Shown: positions 1 to 6,034 of the stretch, in pieces | How positions within the stretch are numbered: position 1 is the stretch's first letter | How the letters are laid out: every line of letters starts with the position of its first letter | Assembly (NCBI GenBank): GCA_009845645.1 | Contig: VXZF01000204.1 | Span: 1-7,614, forward strand | Source: Gemmatimonadota bacterium | GTDB lineage: Bacteria > Latescibacterota > UBA2968 > UBA8231 | Length of the DNA: 7,614 bases | Direction: 5' to 3' | Translations under genes and position numbers: made by a program | Notes under the pieces: model-generated | Seen by the model: the letters and a program-made list of their open reading frames with translations, nothing else | Database searches by the model: none | Told to the model about the DNA's origin: nothing

Positions 1-482
1 ATCCAGGGGATGTTTGGGAATTTTCTCACGTTCACTATTGCAATTATAATAGACAGAATCATCCAACTCAAAAACCGGAAGGGTTAGTGGAGCGAATGAT
101 ATTAGCTTCAAGTAGTGAAGGATCACTAGTTCTCGACCCTTTCTTGGGTAGTGGAACGACACTCAGGGTATGTCAACAACTCAATCGAGTCGGTGTCGGA
201 ATTGAATTGAACCCCGACTACGTGAAAATGTCGAAAGAACGCTTGCAAAAAGAATTTGTAGGATTCGATAGTATCGATCCAAGAATGGAACGTGTCCCTC
301 TTGATTTGCGTAATGAATCTATTAGAAAGGCGTATCTCGAAAACCATAAACATTGGTTCCTGCGCGGCCATGAGAACGCTCTTAGTGATTTTGAAAGGTC
401 CGTTGAGGCTCTTTATCCAGATAAACCGAAAGAACCTATACAAATGACATTACTCGAAAAAAAAGAGCAATATAAGACCTAA
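1..482 (+). CDS. DNA methyltransferase, N4-cytosine/N6-adenine type (3' part only)
   Basis: The reading frame is already open at the window edge (first whole codon at base 3) and ends with TAA at 480-482, so 159 C-terminal residues are visible. It transfers a methyl group from S-adenosylmethionine to an exocyclic amino group of adenine or cytosine in DNA. Seen: HPTQKPEGLVERM from base 60, then the SAM-binding motif I DPFLGSGTT at 135-161, then GVGIELNPDY, the acidic strand-2 motif. The order HPTQKP, then motif I near the C-terminus, is that of beta-class amino-methyltransferases, whose catalytic DPPY/SPPY motif and target-recognition region lie upstream, here outside the window. The tail after motif I is about 70 residues, charged, and includes FDSIDPRMERVP. 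An internal ATG at base 87 is not the start, because HPTQKP lies before it. GC is about 41% by hand count, much lower than its neighbours, suggesting transfer. It may belong to a restriction-modification system or be an orphan; the window cannot tell. Confidence 0.9.
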   Translation, partial: PGDVWEFSHVHYCNYNRQNHPTQKPEGLVERMILASSSEGSLVLDPFLGSGTTLRVCQQLNRVGVGIELNPDYVKMSKERLQKEFVGFDSIDPRMERVPLDLRNESIRKAYLENHKHWFLRGHENALSDFERSVEALYPDKPKEPIQMTLLEKKEQYKT

Positions 483-510
483 CAAGATGCTCCAGCGGCA
501 CGGTAGTTAA
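483..510. other. Short convergent intergenic gap
   Basis: Only 28 bases separate the TAA of the methyltransferase from the TGA of the hydrolase-like gene on the opposite strand. No hairpin followed by a T-run is visible for either direction. Base composition changes from AT-rich to GC-rich at about this point, so it is a candidate junction between acquired and resident DNA. Confidence 0.5.
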
Positions 511-2112
511 TCAGTGAGAAATAGCCAATTCGACGCCAGTCAGCACCACTTGCTCACGGCGATCTTTTTGCCCCATCACTAGCCGCACGGCGATCTCGTT
601 AGTGCCCTGCCGCAAGAAAGAACCATCCACTGCAAATTCCACGCTGACCCCTTCCATTTTTTGCTCGACCGGACGGGTGGGATAACTGGCCCAAAATAGC
701 GGTGCTGCCTGCTGGCGCGACCAGCCATCGCCGGAGACTTGGGCTTGGTCCCAAGAGAGGGCGCGGCCGTTGAGTTCGACTTCGAGGCGGTCCTCTGGGG
801 GCAAGTGATCCAAACGCAAGGCCAAGCCGCCGGTGACATCGGCCACCTCGTCGGCGACGCGGATGCGGAGCGTCGGCCCCAAGCTTGGGCTGTCGGTGGG
901 CAAAGGCGCGGGAAGTGGCGTCGAGGGGTGGGCCAAGCGGAAGGCGGCGCTGTGGCCCTCAGTGGGGCTGAAGGACATGGTGCCGCTGATTTCGTAGCAC
1001 TTGTCGAGTTTTTTCAGGGTTGCGAAGTCGGAGAATTCAGCGGCGGTTTGGCGGTTCCACTCGGGTGACATGGTGTAGAAGTTGTATAGGTAAATGCCGT
1101 CGGCTCCGTCGGTGAGCCAGCGCAGGGCCAAGGCGCGGAGGAAGCGCCGGTCGCTGTGGCGGGTGGCCTCGATGCAGCCATAGATGAGGCAGGGGCTTCG
1201 ACCTGAGCTCAGCCGAATGGTAGAGGCAGCAGCGCGGACGAATTCATCGACCGGAGTCTCGAAGGAGATAAAGCCGCCGCCAACGACGACGATATCGACG
1301 AGGCCGGTCTCGATCCATTCGTCGACGTCGAGGCCAATGCGCCGCGAGTCGGCCAAGGTCGGGGGGACGCGGACGGCCAGTTGTAGAGTTTTGCCCCGTT
1401 GGGCGCTGACCTCGTCGAGCCGCGCCTTGATCTTTTGCACCAGATCGGTCATCAGGTAGCTGTTGGCCGTGGCTTCGGCCATGCGGAAGAAGGCCGAATG
1501 GCGCATGAAGTCGAGTTCGATGCCATCGACGTCAAAGCGCTCGAAAACCTCGCAGGCGATGCGCCGCATGTGTTCCCGCACCTCGGCGTGGGCGTAGTCG
1601 AGGCCGGTGCGGATGCCCCACTCGACCGACTTTTCGGGGAATTCTTCGCCGGGGCGGCCAATGAGCAGGTGGGGCTGCTCGCGGCGGAAGCGACCGTAGC
1701 CGGGATGGGACGGGTCGATCACGTAGTGGCTGTTCATGCGCACGCGCGGGAAAAAGGGGATCTCCGCCTCCTGGCACAGTCGCGCAAGCCCGGTCAACGG
1801 CCCGCCGCACTCGGCGATCAGGCCCTGTAGATTGGCGGCGATCCGGTCTTCGACGCCGGGCGTGGCCGAGTGGACGAAGGAAGGGGCTGTCGCGTCAAGG
1901 CCGCTGCTTCCGTCGCCGAACTTCTCGCCAATCTCCGTCTCAAACTGATACACCTCGTGATCGCCCGTGCTCCACCAGAGCGCGCCGCCGGTGCCAGCAT
2001 AGCCATCGACGATTTTCTCTTTGAGGTCGGCGACCGAGACGTTTTCCTCGGCCGTGAAAATCCAGCCGTCGTCGGTGAAGATGATGGGCGGTGCTTTGGG
2101 CTTGGGGGCCAT
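511..2112 (-). CDS. Glycoside-hydrolase-like TIM-barrel protein
   Basis: A 533-residue protein, last gene of the cupin/Gfo/hydrolase operon. Residues about 10-370 look like a (beta/alpha)8 barrel of the glycosyl-hydrolase-like superfamily (GHL10/DUF4015-like): FFPRVRMNSHYVIDP at 120-134, DVDGIELDFMRHSAFF at 194-209, and DGADGIYLYNFYTMSP at 335-350, each typical of a barrel strand end. E199 and D201 in DGIELDF are the best candidates for acidic active-site residues; this is inferred from position, not proven. Residues about 375-533 form a beta-rich C-terminal domain, possibly a carbohydrate-binding or accessory sandwich. The N-terminus (MAPKPKAPPIIF) has no signal peptide, so the protein is probably cytoplasmic. 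The ATG has an AAGGA site 6 bases upstream (2119-2123), and the preceding stop is 13 bases away, which fits co-translation in one mRNA. Substrate is unknown. A non-catalytic role is possible. Confidence 0.75.
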   Translation of the reverse strand: MAPKPKAPPIIFTDDGWIFTAEENVSVADLKEKIVDGYAGTGGALWWSTGDHEVYQFETEIGEKFGDGSSGLDATAPSFVHSATPGVEDRIAANLQGLIAECGGPLTGLARLCQEAEIPFFPRVRMNSHYVIDPSHPGYGRFRREQPHLLIGRPGEEFPEKSVEWGIRTGLDYAHAEVREHMRRIACEVFERFDVDGIELDFMRHSAFFRMAEATANSYLMTDLVQKIKARLDEVSAQRGKTLQLAVRVPPTLADSRRIGLDVDEWIETGLVDIVVVGGGFISFETPVDEFVRAAASTIRLSSGRSPCLIYGCIEATRHSDRRFLRALALRWLTDGADGIYLYNFYTMSPEWNRQTAAEFSDFATLKKLDKCYEISGTMSFSPTEGHSAAFRLAHPSTPLPAPLPTDSPSLGPTLRIRVADEVADVTGGLALRLDHLPPEDRLEVELNGRALSWDQAQVSGDGWSRQQAAPLFWASYPTRPVEQKMEGVSVEFAVDGSFLRQGTNEIAVRLVMGQKDRREQVVLTGVELAISH

Positions 2113-2125
2113 GTTGCTTCCTTTG

Positions 2126-3199
2126 CTAGCGGTCTGTATAGGCTTTGATGATGTCGATGATCAGGGCGATGTCGCAGCGAGCTTCTTCCAAGGGAGTACG
2201 CGGCTGCGCACCCTCGGCGATGCAGGCGTGGAAGTGCTTCAGCTCGCGAACGAAGGGGCCTTCCCACGCGATGGCCGGACGGTGGGTGATGGCCTCGCCG
2301 GCCTCGTCGAGGGTCTGAATCTCCAAGGTGGAGAGGATGCCCCGCGAAAAGCCGGTGGGATAAGAGAGCAACACGCGGCGGTCGTCGCTGCAGACTTCGA
2401 GGGTTTCCTTGAAGTCGCGCACGTCCTTTAGTTCGACCCAGGTTGCCGCACAGCGCGCGCCGTTGGCATAAGCGAGCATGGTGCTGACGCCCCAGCCGTT
2501 GTACCAGATCTCGGTACTGACGACTCTTTCGGGCACGCCCATGATCGCGCGCAGGCCGTAGAGGTCGTGGATCATGCTACCGGAGAGGCAGCCAAAGGCA
2601 GCTTGCGCGTCGGCGGGGACCTCGCCGATGGCCTCGCGCACGGCTGCCGCGCGGGCCGCGCTTGTCCGCTCGACAGCATCAGCGGGCAAATCGTCGGTAC
2701 GGTGCAGGCGGAAGTGCGCGAGGTGGTGCGAGTTGTTGGTATGCAGGTGGTGGATCTGGACGAAGCGGATTGCGGCCATGTCAGCAGCAGCGCGGGCCGC
2801 GGCCTCAAAGGCCGGGTCGTACACCTTCATGTAACCAGCCAAGCCAACGGTGCCAGCCGCCTGTCGGGCGGCGATGATCCGGTCGGCCTCTTGCAGCGAG
2901 AAGCAGATCGGCTTTTCGATGAAGACGTGTTTGCCGGCTTCAAAGGCAGCGACGGCGATCTCGGTTTTGGGGTCGGTGTGGCACAGGAGTACGGCGTCGA
3001 GATCCGCGGCGAGCAGCGCGCGCCAGTCGTCAGTGTGGTGCGGTACGTGAAATTCCTGTGCTACCGTCTGCACCAAGCTCGGCGAGATGTCGCAGACCAT
3101 CTCGACGGTAAACAGGTCCTTGAGCGCGGTGAGGTTGGGCAGGTGCTGGACTTGAGCGACGGCTCCACAGCCGACGACGCCGATGCGGATAGGAGCCAT
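2126..3199 (-). CDS. Gfo/Idh/MocA family NAD(P)-dependent oxidoreductase
   Basis: A 357-residue protein of normal family length. The N-terminal Rossmann fold binds NAD(P): IGVVGCGAVAQ at 6-16 is the glycine-rich loop, and VEMVCDIS at 32-39 ends the second strand with an acidic residue (D37), which favours NAD. The signature EKP is at 95-97 in HVFIEKPICFSL, with K96 the expected catalytic lysine. The C-terminal alpha/beta domain carries GSMIHDLYGLR at 207-217, where H211 and D212 match the conserved substrate-site HD pair. Family members oxidise, reduce or epimerise sugars, inositols and related polyols. The start ATG lies one base after the cupin stop (TGA C ATG). An AAAGGTG site inside the last cupin codons (3207-3213) sits 7 bases upstream, so translation is probably coupled. 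The exact substrate cannot be read from sequence. Confidence 0.92.
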   Translation of the reverse strand: MAPIRIGVVGCGAVAQVQHLPNLTALKDLFTVEMVCDISPSLVQTVAQEFHVPHHTDDWRALLAADLDAVLLCHTDPKTEIAVAAFEAGKHVFIEKPICFSLQEADRIIAARQAAGTVGLAGYMKVYDPAFEAAARAAADMAAIRFVQIHHLHTNNSHHLAHFRLHRTDDLPADAVERTSAARAAAVREAIGEVPADAQAAFGCLSGSMIHDLYGLRAIMGVPERVVSTEIWYNGWGVSTMLAYANGARCAATWVELKDVRDFKETLEVCSDDRRVLLSYPTGFSRGILSTLEIQTLDEAGEAITHRPAIAWEGPFVRELKHFHACIAEGAQPRTPLEEARCDIALIIDIIKAYTDR

Positions 3200-3200
3200 G

Positions 3201-3845
3201 TCAACCCACCTTTCCGACGCGCGGCGTCAAGTCGTTCCACACATCGGCCAGTGCGTAGGCCCGCTTGAAACTCTGGTACACGTCTTGCCACATGGCTTCG
3301 CGCAGTTCGGTAGCCTGTGCTTCGTCGCCGGCTGCGAGGGCTGCCTTGAGTTGGTCGCTTCTTGCTGCTTGGGCGGTCGCTTGATCGCTGGCAGCGCGAG
3401 CCAAATCGTCAGCCGCAGCCGTGAATTTGTCGATGAGTTCGTCGATGGGTGTGTCGGTGTCCGTCTCCACGTCGTACGAACTGGAGGGCTGGAAGCGGGT
3501 TGGGTGGCGAGTGCCGTCGGGATCGCGGCCGGTGTGGGTCGGCTGGATGTGGGGCGTGACCGACAGGTACATGATCATGGGCTCGTCGCCGATGGCTCGC
3601 ACCTGATGGATCTCGTCAGCGAGGGCGACGCAGAGTTGGCCCGCGCATAGCTCCTGTTCGCTGCCGGCGATGTGGAAGACGCAGCGGCCTTGCAGGATGA
3701 GGAAAATCTCATGGCCGAGGTCGTGGCTGTGCAGGCCGGCCACGTCGCCCGGCTGCATGCGCAGAAAGCGGGAGCGGATATGCGGCGTGACGAGGAGGTT
3801 TTTGATGTGTTCCTCTTTGCGAAAGTCGAAAATTTCAAAGGCCAT
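3201..3845 (-). CDS. Cupin-domain protein with helical C-terminal extension
   Basis: A 214-residue protein, first gene of the operon. Residues about 20-100 are a single cupin_2 barrel. Motif 1 is GDVAGLHSHDLGHEIFLILQG (33-53), giving metal ligands H39, H41 and E46; motif 2 is GQLCVALADEIHQV (69-82) with H80 as fourth ligand. All four expected ligands for a divalent metal are present. Residues about 125-206 form a second, mostly helical, acidic and Ala-rich region beginning with TDTDTPIDELIDKF, which I cannot assign to a family. There is no signal peptide. The start ATG has a strong AAAGGAG site (3853-3859) 7 bases upstream, which rules out the longer overlapping frame starting at 3895. Cupins in such operons act as sugar isomerases, lyases, dioxygenases or ligand sensors; the true role here is unknown. 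Confidence 0.85.
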   Translation of the reverse strand: MAFEIFDFRKEEHIKNLLVTPHIRSRFLRMQPGDVAGLHSHDLGHEIFLILQGRCVFHIAGSEQELCAGQLCVALADEIHQVRAIGDEPMIMYLSVTPHIQPTHTGRDPDGTRHPTRFQPSSSYDVETDTDTPIDELIDKFTAAADDLARAASDQATAQAARSDQLKAALAAGDEAQATELREAMWQDVYQSFKRAYALADVWNDLTPRVGKVG

Positions 3846-3920
3846 GAACAGGCTCCTTTGCGGAAGTTGATGGGGAAGGTAATCAATATATCCAAGTCCA
3901 GCGTCTCTAAAAACGTCTAT

Positions 3921-3932
3921 GCAGAAAGCTGC
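3921..3932 (-). terminator. Weak possible terminator hairpin after the helicase gene
   Basis: GCAG-AAAG-CTGC is a four-pair stem with a four-base loop. Read on the minus strand, a run of five T (3913-3909) follows seven bases later. The stem is short and the T-run is displaced, so this is a poor intrinsic terminator at best and could be chance. Confidence 0.2.
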
Positions 3933-3936
3933 TTAT

Positions 3937-3957
3937 CGGACCGGAACAGTTCGTCCG
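3937..3957. repeat. Imperfect inverted repeat downstream of the helicase gene
   Basis: CGGAC (3937-3941) and GTCCG (3953-3957) are exact inverted copies, and inside them GAAC-A-GTTC continues the symmetry with a two-base CG bulge. The dyad of 21 bases lies just after the helicase stop codon and about 95 bases upstream of the cupin start. It could be an operator for the sugar operon or part of a terminator; no T-run follows it directly. Confidence 0.4.
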
Positions 3958-3963
3958 AATTTG

Positions 3964-5718
3964 TCAAACCTCGGCGAATCCCTCCGGCAATCCCTCCCCC
4001 TTGACCAGCGTCTCTTTCAACGCCCGCGCATGTTGGCAAATCCCCCGATAAGAAAATCCCTTACAGTTGCAACTGATGTCGTTCCCCTCTACCTCCAATT
4101 CGTAGAACGCCCCCGGCTTTGACGAACTGTCCACTCGGTACAGCGCTCGCTTTGGCCCTGCCAACACCCGCGCCAACACGCGCACTGCCTCGGTCGATGG
4201 CAAACGCGACTTAGCCTCCGACTCGACGATGGGCTGTGTGGCGACAAAAGCCGTCCCGGCGTCGCGCAACAATTCCGCCACTTGCTGCTCGTCCATTGCG
4301 CCAGTGGTAAGTTCGGGCAGCACCTCCATCACTCGCCGCAACTCGTCCATCACGTCGCGCTGGAAATCTTCGGGCAAGGCGCTGCCCTCAACGAGTTGGT
4401 CGATCAGCGTCGACTTGGTTTCGAGGACCGTCTTGACGAATTCGTCGATCGTGTTGCTGCCGACCATGTAGGTGACGTTGACAGCTTGATTTTGTCCAAT
4501 GCGGTAGGCTCGGTCCTCGGCCTGCCAGTGATTGACCGGCACCCAGTCGAGATCGTTGAAGACCACCTGCCGCGCTGCCGTAAGATTGAGCCCGATGCCC
4601 CCGGCAGTAATCTGCGCGGCTAGCACCTGCACCGAATCGTCCTCCTGAAAGCGGTCGGCCCGTTGTTGCCGCTCACTCGCGGGCACCTCGCCGGTGATGG
4701 CTACGGCTTTTTGGCCAAAGTGCTTGCGCAGCGTGTTGACGGGTGCGAGAAAACACGAGAAGACTAGGACCTTCTCTCCCTGTTCGAGCGCGTTTTCGAC
4801 GAAGGGGATCGTGCTGCGGACCTTGGCGATGGCCAAGCGGTTGCGCGCGGTGGTTAGCTGGCCCATGATCCAGCCCTGGCGCGAGCGGCGCTCGGCCTCG
4901 GTCTCGCCGGCAAGCTGGGCTTGGCCTCGGCGCGAGATGGTCTGCAACAGTTCTGTCACGGCCTCGCTCATCTCTCGCGCTACCCGGCTGGCGACCTCCA
5001 CGTCGAGCCAACTGCGGATCTTGGGCGGCAGGTCGAGTACCTCGGCCTTAGTGCGGCGCAGCATGATGCCGTGTAGTTGCACGGTCAGCTCTTCGATATT
5101 GGAGGCCCCATCGGCGACCCAGCCGTACTCGCCTTTGTACGCGTCGCAATAGCGCTTGGCAAAGGAGACGAATGAACGCCCGAGCGCGTGGCGCGCCAAC
5201 TGCAACAAGGGGAAAAGATCGCGCGGCCGGCTCGTCAACGGCGTGCCGGTCAAAAGGTGGATCACCGCCTCGTCGTCGACGGCCTTGACCAAGTCCATGG
5301 ACAGGCGGTGCCGCTGGCTGCGATAGTTTTTGAGATAGTGGGCCTCGTCGAAGACTAAGCCACTCCAGGCGTGCTCCGCCAGCGGGTGTTTGGCAAGGAT
5401 GTCGTAGTTGATGACGACCCAACCGGTATAGCCGGGCTCAGGCGTGGGTGCGGGGCCGACGATGGAAACTTCAGCCGTCGGCAGCACCAGTTCAATCTCT
5501 CTCGCCCAGTTGATTTTGACCGCGGCCGGGCAGACGACTAGATAAGGCCCCTCGGGTCGGGCTTGGCGCATGGCGAGCACGGACTGCCGCGTCTTGCCCA
5601 GCCCCATGTCGTCGGCGAGGATCGCCCGCTGGCGACCTAACAAAAAGGCAATGCCCTCGACCTGATGGGCGTATAGCCCGGCCGCTAGGGATTCGGCCTG
5701 TTGTTGTGCTGTGCTCAT
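3964..5718 (-). CDS. SNF2-family DNA-dependent ATPase/helicase with C-terminal SWIM zinc finger
   Basis: A 584-residue protein with a full superfamily 2 motor: HQVEGIAFLL (18-27), Walker A DDMGLGKT (36-43), motif Ia LVVCPAAVKINW (60-71), Walker B DEAH (124-127), motif III LLTGTPL (155-161), motif IV KVLVFSCF (316-323), motif V AAQITAGGIGLNLTAA (367-382) and motif VI QAEDRAYRIGQ (399-409). It is closest in style to the SMARCAL1/HepA-like branch of SNF2 ATPases, which translocate on or remodel DNA. At the C-terminus C550, C552, C561 and H563 (CNC...CQH) form a SWIM zinc finger, likely for DNA or protein binding. All key residues are intact. The next ATG lies inside Walker A, so Met1 is required, yet no Shine-Dalgarno site precedes it. 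Instead the ATG overlaps the stop of an upstream 27-codon ORF, implying translational coupling. Its likely role is DNA repair, replication-fork or nucleoprotein processing, by family inference only. Confidence 0.93.
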   Translation of the reverse strand: MSTAQQQAESLAAGLYAHQVEGIAFLLGRQRAILADDMGLGKTRQSVLAMRQARPEGPYLVVCPAAVKINWAREIELVLPTAEVSIVGPAPTPEPGYTGWVVINYDILAKHPLAEHAWSGLVFDEAHYLKNYRSQRHRLSMDLVKAVDDEAVIHLLTGTPLTSRPRDLFPLLQLARHALGRSFVSFAKRYCDAYKGEYGWVADGASNIEELTVQLHGIMLRRTKAEVLDLPPKIRSWLDVEVASRVAREMSEAVTELLQTISRRGQAQLAGETEAERRSRQGWIMGQLTTARNRLAIAKVRSTIPFVENALEQGEKVLVFSCFLAPVNTLRKHFGQKAVAITGEVPASERQQRADRFQEDDSVQVLAAQITAGGIGLNLTAARQVVFNDLDWVPVNHWQAEDRAYRIGQNQAVNVTYMVGSNTIDEFVKTVLETKSTLIDQLVEGSALPEDFQRDVMDELRRVMEVLPELTTGAMDEQQVAELLRDAGTAFVATQPIVESEAKSRLPSTEAVRVLARVLAGPKRALYRVDSSSKPGAFYELEVEGNDISCNCKGFSYRGICQHARALKETLVKGEGLPEGFAEV

Positions 5719-5798
5719 AGATGCGTAATTGCTTGGGAGGTGACAATGGCTACCATGCGCCTCTTCCCATTGATATAGATTCCTTCTTCGGTGGACAT
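5715..5798 (-). CDS. Small ORF (27 aa) translationally coupled to the helicase gene
   Basis: A 27-codon ORF starting with ATG at 5798. It has GAGGA (5809-5805) 6 bases upstream, a normal Shine-Dalgarno site and spacing. Its TGA (5717-5715) overlaps the helicase ATG (5718-5716) as ATGA, a classic coupling arrangement, and the helicase has no ribosome site of its own. The peptide begins MSTEEGIYINGKRRMVAIV and ends in ITHL: an acidic start, a basic KRR patch, then a mildly hydrophobic stretch. I recognise no family. An in-frame TAG lies upstream and no other ATG is available, so the start is well defined. It may be a real micro-protein partner of the helicase or merely a leader ORF setting its translation. 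Confidence 0.5.
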   Translation of the reverse strand: MSTEEGIYINGKRRMVAIVTSQAITHL

Positions 5799-5854
5799 GG
5801 TTGTTCCTCGTGGCTTGGGTTGCTCGTAGGATTTAAGGCGACGGGGATGACCGG

Positions 5855-5868
5855 GGCAAGTCTTTGCC
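5855..5868. repeat. Short stem-loop GGCAA-GTCT-TTGCC
   Basis: An exact five-pair inverted repeat with a four-base loop, lying about 57 bases upstream of the small ORF start. In the minus-strand mRNA it would fold in the 5' leader of the small ORF and helicase transcript. It could be a leader hairpin or operator; it is short enough to be chance. Confidence 0.3.
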
Positions 5869-5899
5869 AGCTATCGCGTGGGCAGAAGCTCAGAAAATA

Positions 5900-5917
5900 C
5901 CGCTGTGAAACTAGCGG
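5900..5917. repeat. Inverted repeat CCGCT-N8-AGCGG
   Basis: Two exact five-base half sites with centres 13 bases apart lie just upstream of the candidate plus-strand -35 box at 5920 and downstream of the candidate minus-strand -10 box. The placement between divergent promoters and the spacing suit a dimeric regulator operator. No regulator gene is present in the window. Confidence 0.3.
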
Positions 5918-6034
5918 CTTTGATAATGTAGTTGACGCCCTATAGTTTACAATGCGGAACGGCGGTCGCGTCTCGATTGTGGGGCCGGCTGCGGAAAGAC
6001 GTGGGCGACGGACGACATCCCGGCAAAGGCGAAT

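Larger units (their letters stand above)
3846..3963 (-). promoter_or_regulatory. Spacer before the cupin operon: candidate promoter and dyads
   Basis: This 118-base gap between the helicase stop and the cupin start is more AT-rich than the flanking genes. On the minus strand, TATATT (3890-3885) matches the -10 consensus in five of six places and lies about 40 bases before the cupin ATG, but no good -35 box is found at 16-18 bases. A CGTCT direct repeat (3902-3906 and 3914-3918) flanks an A/T tract just upstream. Further up are two dyads listed separately. The operon could have its own promoter here, or be read through from the helicase gene. Confidence 0.35.
5799..6034. promoter_or_regulatory. 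Divergent intergenic region with candidate promoters
   Basis: About 236 bases separate the small ORF on the minus strand from the GTG start on the plus strand, so promoters for both directions should be here. For the plus strand, TTGATA (5920-5925) and TATAGT (5941-5946) are separated by 15 bases, slightly short; a TTGACG at 5932 has no partner at proper spacing. For the minus strand, TTGTAA (5952-5947) and TACATT (5930-5925) are separated by 16 bases. All are weak matches. Two inverted repeats lie inside and are listed separately. No convincing larger ORF or RNA gene is visible. Confidence 0.35.

Noticed and set aside
2567..3268. A 233-codon open frame antisense to the oxidoreductase gene
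   Set aside because: The opposite strand encodes an intact Gfo/Idh/MocA protein with all motifs. Long antisense frames are common at this GC content.
1..5718. A defence island built from the methyltransferase and the SNF2 helicase (DISARM-like)
   Set aside because: The two genes are on opposite strands and separated by a three-gene sugar operon with different base composition. None of the other DISARM components (DUF1998 or phospholipase-D protein) is present.
5746..5778. A 10-codon plus-strand ORF with a strong GGGAGGTG site upstream
   Set aside because: The purine-rich site is the complement of Val-Thr-Ser codons in the minus-strand small ORF. The peptide is too short and ends before any downstream gene, so I regard it as coincidence.
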